Below are positions 41,217 to 50,581 of a stretch of 64,000 nt of DNA, piece after piece; within the stretch, counting starts at the first letter, position 1, and the number at the start of each line of letters is the position of its first letter. The position numbers and the translations under genes are program-made. The stretch lies in the NCBI GenBank assembly GCA_963827705.1, contig CAWHBN010000021.1, positions 1 through 64,000 on the forward strand, written 5' to 3'. This stretch comes from JACDAN01 sp963827705. GTDB taxonomy: Bacteria > Actinomycetota > Thermoleophilia > Gaiellales > Gaiellaceae. The notes below the pieces were generated by a model, which worked only from the letters and a program-made list of their open reading frames with translations, did not search any database and had not been told where the DNA came from.

Positions 41217-42175
41217 ATGCTCGACCGCTCGACGATCTGGCCCTACGAGGACGGCAAGCCGGGCGAGTTCTACTACCAGCGCTACGCCCACCCGGCCGGA
41301 GCCGAGGCCGAGCGTGCCCTCGGCGAGCTCGAGGGAGGTCACGCGCTGCTGTTCCCGTCCGGATCCGGCGCCACGACGGCGCTGCTCCTGACCTTCCTCG
41401 AGAGCGGCCGGACGGTCGCGATCGCGAAGGACGCGTACTACGGCACGGGGACACTGATGCGGGCACTCGAGCGCTGGGGGCTCCGCATGGTCGAGTTCGA
41501 CCAGACCGGGCCGCCCCGCCCGAAGGTATCGACCTCGTATGGCTGGAATCGCCGTCGAACCCGCTGCTGACCCTGCCCGACCTCGACGCGGCGTCCGCCC
41601 ACCCGGCACCGGTCGTGGTCGACTCCACTGCGTCCACCCCGGTCTACCTTCGCCCGCTCGAACAGGGCGCGGACTTCGTCCTTCACAGCGCGACGAAGTT
41701 CCTGGGCGGCCACCACGACGTGCTGCTCGGCGCGGTCGTGTGCAAGTCGAGAGACGACTACGAGCAGCTCCTGCAGTTCCGCAGCCGCTCGGGGATCGTT
41801 GCTGCGCCGGACGCCGCCTGGCTTCTGCGGCGGAGCCTGGAGACGCTCGAGCTCCGGATGCGCCGGCACACCGAGAACGCAACAGAGATCGCGCGGAGGC
41901 TCGAGGCGCATCCGGCCGTCGAACGCGTGCGCTATCCGGGCTTCGGTGGGCTGCTGAGCTTCGACGTGGCCGGCGGAGCGGATGCCGCGCAGCGCGTCGA
42001 GCAGTCGGTCCGGACGATCAAGAACGCCACGAGCCTCGGAGGGACACGCTCGGTGCTCGAGACCCGGGCGCGCTGGGAAGGGGACCGCGTCCCGGAAAAC
42101 CTCGTCCGCCTGAGCGTCGGGCTCGAGGACGTCGAGGGGACTTGGGCCGATCTGGAGCAGGCGTTCGGGCGCTAG
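41217..42175 (+). pseudogene. Cystathionine gamma-synthase-like enzyme split by a frameshift
   Basis: Two adjacent frames together make one Cys/Met-metabolism PLP enzyme. The first (from ATG 41217) carries FYYQRYAHPAGAEAERALGE, FPSGSGATTALL and AKDAYYGTG. The second carries IDLVWLESPSNPLLTLPDLD, DSTASTPVYLRPLEQGADF and the PLP Lys in HSATKFLGGHHDV. The switch occurs in a C-rich run near 41515-41535, where one missing or two extra bases explain it. The enzyme is also about 60 residues short of the usual 380. It is either a recent pseudogene or carries a sequencing error. Confidence 0.8.
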
Positions 42176-42281
42176 TCAGGGCCGCCGCCGCGCGGAAGAT
42201 CACGCCGCCGAGCGCGAGAAGCAGAAGCGCAAGCAGGAGCGCGGTCAAGAACAGCCCCCACTTGAGCTTCTGCATTCTCAT
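42018..42281 (-). CDS. Possible small membrane protein
   Basis: ATG 42281 lies 10 bases after the cupin stop. It opens an 87-residue frame with one strong membrane helix (WGLFLTALLLALLLLALGG, 8-26) and a basic, Pro-rich tail that runs antisense into the transsulfuration gene. The tail looks like an unselected antisense reading. The helix and operon position argue for expression. Confidence 0.3.
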   Translation of the reverse strand: MRMQKLKWGLFLTALLLALLLLALGGVIFRAAAALTSARTPAPDRPKSPRRPRARRSGGRGFPGRGPLPSAPGSRAPSVSLRGSWRS

Positions 42282-42290
42282 ATTCGGCGC

Positions 42291-42866
42291 TTAGACGCTC
42301 GCCTCGAGCGCAACCTCGGCCTCGGCGGGCACGTACGTCGCCTCGTAGCCGAGCAACCGGCCCAGAGGGGCGCCCAACGTGAGCCCGGTCCGCTGCATCC
42401 ATGCAGGCGGGAAGGGAAGACGGACGTCGTCGAAGTGATGCTTCGCGATCACCGCGAGGTGGAGCGGATTCGGCATCCCCTTGCGGTTCGTCTTGCCGTC
42501 GGCGGCGAGCCCGAACATCGTCTCGATCAGCTGCTCGAACTGCATCGCCGGCCTGACTTCGCACACGAAGTGCGCCTCTTCCTCGCCCGCGTTCCAGAAC
42601 TTGTGCGCTGTCCCGGCGGGAACCGTGATCCGCTGGCCGGGGCCGGCGAGGACCTTCTTACGGCCGAGCCGAAAGCCGACCGTGCCTCGCAGCACCTGGA
42701 AGCGCTCCTCCTGGGACGGATGCACGTGGGCCGCGGCCACGAAGGCGTTCGGCTTGAGGAACGCCTCGAGCACGACTGCTTCTCCGTTCGTCTCCGCCGA
42801 GGTCTTGCGAAAGACGAGCCGCTCGCCCGTGACCGCATTCTCGATGACGTCTCCTGCCTGAATCAT
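42291..42866 (-). CDS. Cupin domain protein
   Basis: This 191-residue protein has a single cupin barrel. The two cupin motifs are AAHVHPSQEERFQVLRGTVG (about 45-64) and PGQRITVPAGTAHKFWNAG (about 76-94), supplying the metal-binding His and Glu residues. The C-terminal helical part is not catalytically informative. An AAAGGAG site lies eight bases before the ATG. Upstream are SARP-type boxes at the correct distance from a -10-like hexamer, so it is a likely target of the neighbouring AfsR-type regulator. Substrate unknown. Confidence 0.82.
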   Translation of the reverse strand: MIQAGDVIENAVTGERLVFRKTSAETNGEAVVLEAFLKPNAFVAAAHVHPSQEERFQVLRGTVGFRLGRKKVLAGPGQRITVPAGTAHKFWNAGEEEAHFVCEVRPAMQFEQLIETMFGLAADGKTNRKGMPNPLHLAVIAKHHFDDVRLPFPPAWMQRTGLTLGAPLGRLLGYEATYVPAEAEVALEASV

Positions 42867-42898
42867 GTGCTTGCTCCTTTCGTCGGGTTGTGAACAAG

Positions 42899-42941
42899 AC
42901 GATCGGAGGGCGCGCTTACGAATCGCTTACGGCACGCTTAG
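42899..42941 (-). promoter_or_regulatory. SARP-type direct repeats and -10 element
   Basis: Three heptamers on the plus strand, CGCTTAC (42913-42919), CGCTTAC (42924-42930) and CGCTTAG (42935-42941), are separated by exactly four bases, giving an 11-bp period. This is the known architecture of SARP/AfsR-family binding sites. Toward the cupin gene, eight bases beyond the nearest heptamer, lies GATCGT (42904-42899), a plausible -10. The regulator's own start is five bases from the other side. Confidence 0.65.
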
Positions 42942-42945
42942 CGCG

Positions 42946-45758
42946 ATGGAGCACGGAGGCGGGGCACGCGTCGAGTTCAAGCTGCTCGGCCCGCTCGAGG
43001 TCGAGCAGGACGGCCTCACCCTCGCCGTAGGCGGCCGCCGTCAGCGGGCACTGCTCGCGATTCTCCTCCTCCACTCCAACGAGGTCGTCCTTCGCGAGCG
43101 CCTCATCGATGCTCTCTGGGGCGAGCATCCTCCGGAGAAGGCCGCCAACTCGCTCCAGGTGGCGGTACACGCGCTCCGCAAGCTGCTCGGCGCCGACCGG
43201 ATCGCCACCCGCGGCGCGGGCTACCTCCTTCGCGTCGAACAGCGCGAGCTCGATCTGCAGCGCTTCGAGGAGCTCACCGAACAGGCGCGAGGCGAGGTTC
43301 CCGCCGCCGCGGCAGAGACGCTTCGTAAGGCGCTCGCACTCTGGAGAGGGGCGCCGCTGTCGGATCTCGGCGAGACGGCATTCGCCGCTGCCGAGCGCGG
43401 GCGGCTCGAGGCCCTCCAGCTCGCGGCGGTCGAGGATCGGATCGCCGCCGAGCTCGCCATCGGCCGCCACGCGGAGCTGATCCCCGAGCTCGAGGCGCTC
43501 GTTGCCGGGCACCCGTACCGCGAACGGTTACGGCGTGAGCACATGCTCGCGCTGTACCGCTCTGGACGCCAGGCCGAAGCGCTCGATGCCTACCGGCGGG
43601 CTCGCGAGACGCTCGTCGAAGAGCTCGGAATCGAGCCGGGGGCCGAGCTGCAGGAGCTCGAGCGGGCAATCCTGCGCCAGGATCCGGAACTTGCGCTGCC
43701 TGCGGCGCGTGCGAAGAGCAACATTCCCGCGCCGCTGACGCCCCTCGTGGGTCGTCGGCTCGAACTTGCCGCCCTGACCTCCCTCGTTCGGAGCGCCGAC
43801 GCTCGCCTGCTGACCCTGACCGGCCCCGGCGGAACCGGCAAGACGCGCCTTGCGCTCGAGAGCGCCTGGGAGCTGATCTCCGACTTTCGCGACGGAGTCT
43901 TCTTCGTCGACCTCGCTCCAGTCGTCGACCCGGAGCTGGTCGCCACCCAGGTCCTCGGAGCGCTCGAGGTGGACGAGCAGCCCGGCCGCCCGGTCATCGA
44001 GACGCTCAAGCACGCTCTTCGCGATCGCCGACTGCTGCTGCTGCTCGACAACTTCGAAGGGGTGACCGACGCCGGCCCACTCGTCACCGAGCTGCTCGCG
44101 GCCGCGCCCGAGCTGAAGGCGCTCGTGACGAGCCGGGTCGTGCTCCACCTGTCCGGCGAGCACGAGTACCCCGTTCCTCCACTTGCCGTTCCCGACCTGG
44201 AGCACGACGACGAGCAGGCCCTTGCGCGGAACGAAGCGGTTGAGCTCTTCGCAGCCCGCGCCCGCGCGGTCAGCCCCGGATTCCGCCTCACCGCGGCGAA
44301 CGCGCGGATCGTCGCGGCCATCTGCGTCGCACTCGACGGTCTCCCGCTGGGGATCGAGCTCGCTGCCGCCCGCACCAGGCTGATCCCGCCGGAGGCGATG
44401 CTCGAGCGCCTCGAGAGCCGGCTCGAGCTGCTGACCGCGGGACCGCGCGACGCCCCCGCGCGACATCGGACCCTCCGCGCCACTCTGGACTGGAGCTTCG
44501 ATCTGCTCGAGGAGGAAGAGCAGCGGTTGCTTGCGAGGCTCGCCGTCTTCTCCGGTGGCTGCACGCTCGAGGCCGCCGAGGCCGTCTGCGACGCGAGCCT
44601 CGCTGCGCTCACCTCGCTGGCCGACAAGAGCCTGCTCCGCCGCGACGAGACGGACGAGCCGCGCTTTCGCATGCTCGAGACGATCCGTGAGTACGCACTC
44701 GAGCGCCTCCAGGCACGTGGTGAGGAGGAGGACCTGCGCCGCCTTCATGCGGAGCACTTCAAAGAGCTCGCTGCGCGATCTGCGGCGGAGTTGCGCGCGG
44801 GGAAGTCGAGCGGGAGCATCTACGGGCGGCTCGAGTCCGACCTCGACAACATTCGTGCCGCGCTCGGCTGGGCGGATACCGACGCCCCCGAGCTGATGCT
44901 CGAGCTCGCAGGGCTGCTCAAGCTCTTCTGGCGCGTGCGAGGCCACCTCGACGAGGGGCGCCGGTGGCTGGACACGGCGCTGGCCACGGGAGCTCCGCGA
45001 CAGCCGGCCGCGCGAGGGCGCTCGAGGCTGCCGGCGCCCTTGCGCAACGGCGCGGCGACTACGCGTCGGCCAAGGCGTTGTGGCAGGAAGGGCTGGAAAT
45101 CTGGCGCGGCCTGGGCGACGACGAGGGCGTCGCTCGCGCACTCGGCGACCTCGCCAGCGTGTACGACCTCGAAGGAGACGCAGACCGGGCAATTCCTCTC
45201 TACGAGGAGAGCGCAGACCTCCTCCGCAAGCTCGGGCTCGAGTACGAGCTCGGGACGGTCGTCTCGAACCTCGGCGTCTGCCTGATGAGCCAGGGTCGGC
45301 TGGACGAGGCCGCACAGTTGTACGAGGAGGCCGTCGAGCTCTGCCGTGCATCCGGACGAGCCGAGCAGCTGACCATCTCGCTGTTCAACCTCGGCCGGGT
45401 CTCGATGCTCCAGGGCCGGCATGAGGCTGCCGCAGGGTGGTTCGAACGCGCGCTGGAGACTGCTCGAGAGCTCGGCTACAGGGAGATGATCGCCTACTGC
45501 CTCAAGGGCATCGGCGAGGTGCTGGCAGCCCGCGCTGCAGGCGAGCAAGCGGCCCGCCTGCTAGGCGCCTCCGATCGGCTCTTCCTCGAGCTCGGAGCCC
45601 ACGTCGAATCAAGCGAGCAGGCGACGTACGAGGTAACCGTCGAGCAGCTGAAGGAGGCGCTCGGCGACGATGCCTACAGCAGTGCGCATGCGGAAGGGAA
45701 GGGCATGTCGCTCGACCAGGCGCTCGCGCTCGCACTCGGCAGCACGTCCTCTCGCTGA
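42946..45758 (+). pseudogene. AfsR/SARP-type regulator with NB-ARC and TPR domains, frameshifted
   Basis: The first frame encodes an OmpR-like winged helix (about 5-85: FKLLGPLEVEQDG, RRQRALLAILLLHSNEVV) and a BTAD domain (about 90-240). An NTPase domain follows, with P-loop TGPGGTGKTRLAL near 290 and LLLLDNFEGVTD. The second frame (44964 onward) continues with TPR repeats (GDYASAKALWQEGLEIWRGL and similar). Frame changes near 44995-45015, where one base appears lost. Without the shift the product would be about 937 residues, a usual size for the family. It likely controls the adjacent cupin gene and itself. Confidence 0.85.
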
Positions 45759-45813
45759 GCGTTCCATGGCGGCCAGACGACGTGTTGGCCGACCTGGCGC
45801 AGGCGCTCGGCGG

Positions 45814-48800
45814 CTAGGGAATCGTCACGACCTGGTTCGCCGCGATGTTCGCGCGCCGGACCATGCGGCCGCCGGGCAGGCGAACGACGAGCGCCTTCAC
45901 CCTCGCGGCTCGACCGAGGCCGAAGTGCAGGCGCGGGTCCTCCGACGAGAGGTAGCTGCTCCCTGCCTGGGCCTCTCGCACCAGGCGTTGCCCTCCTGGG
46001 AGCTCGAGCGTCACCCGGGCGCCCGGCGAGAAACGCTCGAACGCAACCTCGAGCCAGTGCCCGCGCGAGCCGGCGTTCCGGAGCAGCGCCAACGGCCCGG
46101 CGATCGAGTTGATCGCGACGTCCACGTCGCCGTCGTTGTCGTAGTCCGCCGCTGCGAGCCCTCGCCCGTTGACACGCAGGCCCGCCGTGCCGAGCACACC
46201 CTCGCTGGCGTCGACGATCTTCCCCTCACGGCTCTCGAGCACCTGAACGGGCTCTGCGTCGCGGGCGGGGTTCCGCACCGGGATCGCCCCGTTCGCGAGC
46301 GCGACGTCCAGGTCGCCGTCGAGGTCGAGATCGGACCACGCGACGCCCCAACCGGCGAAGCGGGTGTCGAACGCCGGCGCGAAGGTCCGCCGTGCATCCG
46401 TGAATCCGCTCCCGCGACTGCCGAAAACGCCGTGCAGCTGCCGGTGTGAGTTCGTCACGAACAGGTCCGGCCGCAGGTCGCGGTTGAAGTCCGCGGACGC
46501 GACGCCCATGCCCGCCTGGCTGTCGGCGACGCCGTTGCCCGGTCGCTCCACCAGCCGGAACCCGAGCGGCCCGGAGGCGGGGACGTTCTCGAGCAGACGG
46601 TTCGGGTCGGTGTCGTTCGCGACGTACAAGTCCAGCCGTCCGTCGTCGTTGTAGTCGGTGAAAACGACACCGAGGCCGTGGTCGACCTGCTTCGCTTCGA
46701 CGCCTGCCTGTTCCGCGACCTCGCGGAACCGCGAGCGCCCCTTCGCGTCCGGGCCGAGGTTGAGGTAGAGGCGGTCGCGAACGGGCCAGTAGTTGCTCGG
46801 GAAGCCGCCCGCTGCGCCCGGCACCGGGTTGTTCAGGTCGGCGTAGCTCGCCACGTAGAGATCGGCCCTGCCGTCCCGGTTCACGTCGCCGACCGCGGCG
46901 CCGCTGTTCCAGCCGTAGGTCGTGATCCCCGCCGCGCGGGCCCCCTCGACGAACGTCCCGTCGCCGCGGTTCCAGAGCAGTGCGTCGTAGCCGGTTGCCG
47001 TGACGTAGAGGTCGGTCCGGCCGTCGCCGTTCAAGTCTCCTGCGACGCAGCCGTTCCCCCGCAGCGAGACGTTCGCACCCGAGCCGCGGCTGACGTCGAC
47101 GAACCTGCCGCGCTCGTTGTGGAAGAGAGCGGCCCGCGGCGTGCCGCCGCGTCGCCTCCACTGCGTGAAGTCGCTCTCGATCGAGTACGAGTTGACGACG
47201 AAGAGGTCGAGCCAACCGTCATCGTCGTAGTCGATCCAGCAGAGCCCTCCGCCCATCGAGGCGACCGGGTCGTTCGAGTTCTTGAAGCGGAACGCGCCGT
47301 GCCGGAAGCGCAGCCCGGACTCCGCCGCGACGTTCTCGAGCCGGAGCCCCGTGGCCGGCGCCGGCTCGGGCACGGCGGCCGGGGTTGCGAGGACCCGCGG
47401 TGTCGGTCCGCGCGAGCCGGCGATCAGGTAGCGGCCGTTCGAGAGGACGAGCTCGAGCGTCTGCCGGTACGGGGCGCGTCTTCCCCGCGCCTGCACGGTC
47501 GGCGGCGACCCGCGGTAGGAGACGAGCTCGACCGTCCCCTCGACGTCGGCGACGACGAGCGGCGGCCCCTGCCCCTCGTCGCGCTCCAGCGTGACCGTCA
47601 TGCGGTCGAGGTCGTACTCGGGAACGGCGACCGTCTGGCCGGCCGCGTCGATGCTCGCCCAGACCGAGGCGAGCCGTGCCCCGGCGGCGCCGGCCGTCGC
47701 GCGGTCGGGATCGCGGAGCAGCACGGCATCCGCCTCGTTGCCGAGGTTCGCGACGACGTCGCGTGCGATCCGCTCCGCGCTGCTGCGGTCGAGCTTCGTC
47801 GCGACGTCCTCCGACGGCAGGACGGTGACGTCGGGGATCGCCCGTGTAGGCGCCACGCTCGCGGACGCCTCGTCGGGGCGGGCCGGGATGCCCGCAAGCA
47901 CGACGAGCCCGACGAATGCGGCGACACCGGCGGCGGCATAGGTCCCGAGACGGGCGCGACCGCCCTCGAAGCGCAGCGGAACCTGGAGGAAGACGAGCAC
48001 CGGCCGGATCGCGCACGCGATGAAGAGCGCGCCGAGCACCGCGAGCTTCGTCGCGAACTCGGTCGTCTGCGGCGCGATCAGCATCACGGCGAGCAGTCCG
48101 ATGCCGATCGCGTACGCCCGTCGGCCCGCGCCCGTGCGAGGGATCGTCCGCGGGTCGGTGATCATGAAGAACAGGAAGACGAGGATCTCCGGCGAGAAGA
48201 CGAGCGCGCGCCAGAACTCCCAGCCCGTGATCGGGCCGAGGTGCCAACGCGCCGTCATCTCGTGGCCGCTCGCCGCGAGCACTGCCAGCCCGCCGGCGAA
48301 GGCGAGCCAGAAGCCGACCGCGATCTCGAGCAGCTTCAGCCGCGAGAGGATCGAGAGGCCGCCGACGGTGATGATCACGAGCGCGAAGGCGAGCGCAACG
48401 GACATCGGCCCCCACCAGAAGTCGAGCGGGTCGGCATGCTCGGGGCCGAGCAACAGGAAACAGAGGACGAGCCCGAAGTTCGATGGGTTGAAGACGTGTG
48501 AGCCGCGGAACTTGATCACGTACTTCGAGAGCAGCGAGATCGCCGCGGTGCCCGCGAAGATCCACCAGCCGTTCATGCTCCACCAGTCACCGTGCTCAGT
48601 GCCGGGGACGCGGAGGATGAACGCCACGCCGTTCCCGGTCAGCAGCGCGCTCGCCGGCCACATGAGCACCCGCTGGGTGCGGAACGTGATCGCGATCTCG
48701 AGCACCGCGCAGGTGAGCACGGAGACGAGGATCTGGGCGATCGAGAGATTGAAGCCAAAAGAGGTCTGCCCCAGGACCTGCAGCGAGATGATCACGGCGG

Positions 48801-48915
48801 CGAGGTGCAGCCGCGGGTCGCGCACCGTCGGCAGCAGCACGGGGTACGTCGTGCCTCGGATGCGGATCACCGGCCGGCCTGCATCGACAGCAGCGGACGC
48901 GCCCATCGTGCGCAT
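45814..48915 (-). CDS. UnbU-UnbV-like fusion: membrane domain plus FG-GAP/ASPIC repeats
   Basis: This 1033-residue protein has an N-terminal region of roughly ten membrane helices (30-325). It resembles the UnbU/RnfD-like proteins of enediyne clusters, including FRGSHVFNPSNFGLVLCF. A short linker domain follows, then a beta-propeller of FG-GAP repeats (about 545-960) with calcium-type loops such as DYDDDGWLDL, DLNGDGRTDLY, DVNRDGRADLY and DLDLDGDLDVA. The ASPIC/UnbV domain ends the chain (GSRGHWLEV to the C-terminus). In enediyne loci these are usually two genes. No enediyne synthase is in the window. Confidence 0.85.
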   Translation of the reverse strand: MRTMGASAAVDAGRPVIRIRGTTYPVLLPTVRDPRLHLAAVIISLQVLGQTSFGFNLSIAQILVSVLTCAVLEIAITFRTQRVLMWPASALLTGNGVAFILRVPGTEHGDWWSMNGWWIFAGTAAISLLSKYVIKFRGSHVFNPSNFGLVLCFLLLGPEHADPLDFWWGPMSVALAFALVIITVGGLSILSRLKLLEIAVGFWLAFAGGLAVLAASGHEMTARWHLGPITGWEFWRALVFSPEILVFLFFMITDPRTIPRTGAGRRAYAIGIGLLAVMLIAPQTTEFATKLAVLGALFIACAIRPVLVFLQVPLRFEGGRARLGTYAAAGVAAFVGLVVLAGIPARPDEASASVAPTRAIPDVTVLPSEDVATKLDRSSAERIARDVVANLGNEADAVLLRDPDRATAGAAGARLASVWASIDAAGQTVAVPEYDLDRMTVTLERDEGQGPPLVVADVEGTVELVSYRGSPPTVQARGRRAPYRQTLELVLSNGRYLIAGSRGPTPRVLATPAAVPEPAPATGLRLENVAAESGLRFRHGAFRFKNSNDPVASMGGGLCWIDYDDDGWLDLFVVNSYSIESDFTQWRRRGGTPRAALFHNERGRFVDVSRGSGANVSLRGNGCVAGDLNGDGRTDLYVTATGYDALLWNRGDGTFVEGARAAGITTYGWNSGAAVGDVNRDGRADLYVASYADLNNPVPGAAGGFPSNYWPVRDRLYLNLGPDAKGRSRFREVAEQAGVEAKQVDHGLGVVFTDYNDDGRLDLYVANDTDPNRLLENVPASGPLGFRLVERPGNGVADSQAGMGVASADFNRDLRPDLFVTNSHRQLHGVFGSRGSGFTDARRTFAPAFDTRFAGWGVAWSDLDLDGDLDVALANGAIPVRNPARDAEPVQVLESREGKIVDASEGVLGTAGLRVNGRGLAAADYDNDGDVDVAINSIAGPLALLRNAGSRGHWLEVAFERFSPGARVTLELPGGQRLVREAQAGSSYLSSEDPRLHFGLGRAARVKALVVRLPGGRMVRRANIAANQVVTIP

Positions 48916-48972
48916 GCTAGACCTGCGCTGGCTGCGAACTTACGGTGGTCACGACCGAAGGGAGAGAGAGCC

Positions 48973-49530
48973 GTGCCGCACATCGACCTGCCCGAAGACG
49001 TCCCCGGGATCCGGAGCGCGATGATGTTCCGGCCGGAGACGGCCGCACCGCTCAGTCAGCTCGCCGAGGTGCTGCTCCGCGGGGACAACACGCTCAGCCG
49101 GGGCGAGCGCGAGCTGATCGCCGCGTACGTCTCGAACCTGAACGAGTGCACCTTCTGCCAGACCTCGCACAGCTGGTTCGCGGCGAAGCAGCTCGAAGGG
49201 GGCATGGAGCTTGTCGACCAGGTCAAGCTCGACCTCGACGGCGCGCCGATCGACGACAAGATGCGGGCGCTGCTCGAGATCGCGGGAAAGGTTCGAGACG
49301 ACGGGCGCACGGTCACGTCCGCGGACGTCGAGAAGGCGAGGCGGAAAGGCGCGACCGACGTCGAGATCCACGACACGGTCCTGATCGCCGCGGCGTTCTG
49401 CATGTACAACCGCTACGTCGACGGGCTCGCCACCTGGACGCCGACCGACCCGCAGATCTACGACGAGATGAGCGACCGGATCGTCGAGCAGGGCTACGTC
49501 CGCGTGCCGGGCGTGGCGGCGCCCGCGTAG
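48973..49530 (+). CDS. AhpD-like carboxymuconolactone decarboxylase family protein
   Basis: This 185-residue, all-helical protein has the AhpD active-site motif ECTFCQTSH (E-C-x-x-C-x3-H, near 53-61). The motif usually gives thiol-peroxidase or alkylhydroperoxidase activity. GTG 48973 has a GGGAGAG site and starts the conserved N-terminus. It diverges from the UnbU-UnbV-like gene by 57 bases. It probably acts in peroxide defence; substrate and electron donor unknown. Confidence 0.85.
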   Translation: MPHIDLPEDVPGIRSAMMFRPETAAPLSQLAEVLLRGDNTLSRGERELIAAYVSNLNECTFCQTSHSWFAAKQLEGGMELVDQVKLDLDGAPIDDKMRALLEIAGKVRDDGRTVTSADVEKARRKGATDVEIHDTVLIAAAFCMYNRYVDGLATWTPTDPQIYDEMSDRIVEQGYVRVPGVAAPA

Positions 49531-49543
49531 CGTCCTGGCCGAG

Positions 49544-49616
49544 AGCCGGAGGTCGGACTCGAACCGACGACCACCGCTTTACAAGAGCGGAGCTCTACCA
49601 ACTGAGCTACTCCGGC
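49544..49616 (-). tRNA. tRNA-Thr (anticodon UGU)
   Basis: Read on the minus strand, 49616 to 49544 folds as a standard cloverleaf. The acceptor is GCCGGAG/CTCCGGC, the D arm GCTCAGTTGGTAGAGC, and the anticodon stem CCGCT/AGCGG with loop CTTGTAA, giving anticodon TGT. The T arm is GTCGG-TTCGAGT-CCGAC. CCA is not encoded. It reads ACA and related Thr codons. It lies alone between an AhpD-like gene and a fasciclin gene. Confidence 0.96.
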
Positions 49617-49696
49617 GCTGCCCACATGGTAGAGCCGCAAAGGAGGGGCGTCCGGCCGGCGGCGGGATGAGCCGGCCGGACGCCCGGGCGTGCCGG

Positions 49697-50219
49697 CTAG
49701 CTGGCCGGCGGGATGAGCACGCCGTCGATGACGTGGATCGTGCCGTTCGAGGCGCCGATGTCCGTCTTCGTGACGCGCGTCGTGCGGTTGAGGTAGACGC
49801 GCTTGCCCTTCACTCCGATTCGGACGTACGCGCCGTTCAGCGTCTTGACGCGGCGCAGCTTGACGACCTGTGCCGCCTTTACATCGCCCTTCACCACGTG
49901 GTACAGCAGCACCGCGCGGAGCTGGGCCTTGTTGCGCTGCGAGCTTGCGAAGGGTCGCCTTGGGCACCTTCGCGAACGCCTTGTCGGTCGGCGCGAACAC
50001 GGTCAGCTTGCCGGGCGCGGAGAGCGCACCCGCCAGGCCGGCCTGCTTCGCAAGGGCGATCAGGGTCTTGAACTGACCCGCGCCGGCCGCCGTCTGGACG
50101 ATGTTCTTGTCCGGTGTCGTCTGCTCGGCCGTCGCACCTGCACCGCCGACTACGGCGATGGAGGCGAGAGCTGCGGCGCCGAGCGCCGCGATCGAGTAAC
50201 TAAGACGATTCCTTTTCAT
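49697..50219 (-). pseudogene. Secreted fasciclin-domain protein with internal frameshift
   Basis: The first frame gives a signal peptide (MKRNRLSYSIAALGAAALAS) and the FAS1 start: NIVQTAAGAGQFKTLIALAK and LTVFAPTDKAFAKVP. The second frame (from 49912) gives the rest: LLYHVVKGDVKAAQVVKL and IHVIDGVLIPPAS, the typical FAS1 ending. They join near 49930-49945 if one extra base is removed. An intact product of about 173 residues would be a cell-surface adhesion-type protein. It follows the DUF378 gene on the same strand, 35 bases after its stop. Confidence 0.85.
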
Positions 50220-50254
50220 GCTGTGTCTCCTTCTCTGTCGAGGTTGATGACGTC

Positions 50255-50494
50255 CTAGGCGGCGGCCGTCCGGGCATCGCGCCGCTCGCGGGACGCGAGC
50301 GCCGGAAGCCTGGTCGCCTGGTAGACGGCCGAGAGGCCGACGAGCCCGTAGATGATCCGGCTGACAGCGTTCGTCTCACCGAACTCCAGGCCGACGATCT
50401 CGGCGACGAGATCGAACTCCGCGATCGCCACGAGACCCCAGTTGAGCCCCCCGACAATGAGCAGGAGCCCGGTGGTGAAGTCGAGTGCCTTCAT
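50255..50494 (-). CDS. DUF378 small membrane protein
   Basis: This 79-residue protein has two membrane helices: TTGLLLIVGGLNWGLVAIAEF, whose GGLNWGL core is the DUF378 hallmark, and RIIYGLVGLSAVYQ. The tail is basic. The ATG has an AAGGAGAAG site. A strong promoter (TTGACA, 17 bp, TACATT) overlaps the CarH-like operator, so expression is probably repressed in the dark. Function of the family unknown. Confidence 0.85.
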   Translation of the reverse strand: MKALDFTTGLLLIVGGLNWGLVAIAEFDLVAEIVGLEFGETNAVSRIIYGLVGLSAVYQATRLPALASRERRDARTAAA

Positions 50495-50510
50495 GCTCTT
50501 CTCCTTTCCG

Positions 50511-50581
50511 TGTACCGTTTCTGTCCAGGGAATGTACAGGGTAGGTCCAGGTCTGTCAAGACTCTGTACAATTTTCGTACA
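50511..50581. promoter_or_regulatory. CarH/LitR-type operator: seven TGTACA-like repeats at 11-bp spacing
   Basis: Hexamers begin at 50511 (TGTACC), 50522 (TGTCCA), 50533 (TGTACA), 50544 (GGTCCA), 50554 (TGTCAA), 50565 (TGTACA) and 50576 (CGTACA): steps of 11, 11, 11, 10, 11 and 11. Known CarH operators are tandem 11-bp repeats with a TnTACA-like core bound by successive protomers of the tetramer. The array lies between the DUF378 and merR-type genes and covers both promoters. Confidence 0.75.
50531..50559 (-). promoter_or_regulatory. Promoter of the DUF378 gene
   Basis: On the minus strand TTGACA (50559-50554) and TACATT (50536-50531) are separated by 17 bases, an almost consensus housekeeping promoter. 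Both hexamers fall inside the CarH-type repeat array, so a bound repressor would block polymerase directly. Predicted transcription begins near 50524. Confidence 0.7.

Noticed and set aside
46678..48501. 607-residue plus-strand frame opposite the UnbU-UnbV-like gene
   Set aside because: Low-complexity Arg/Ala/Asp composition typical of antisense shadows; the minus strand has clear FG-GAP and membrane motifs.
45814..48915. Enediyne biosynthetic cluster
   Set aside because: Only the UnbU/UnbV-like domains are present; no polyketide synthase or other warhead gene is in the window.
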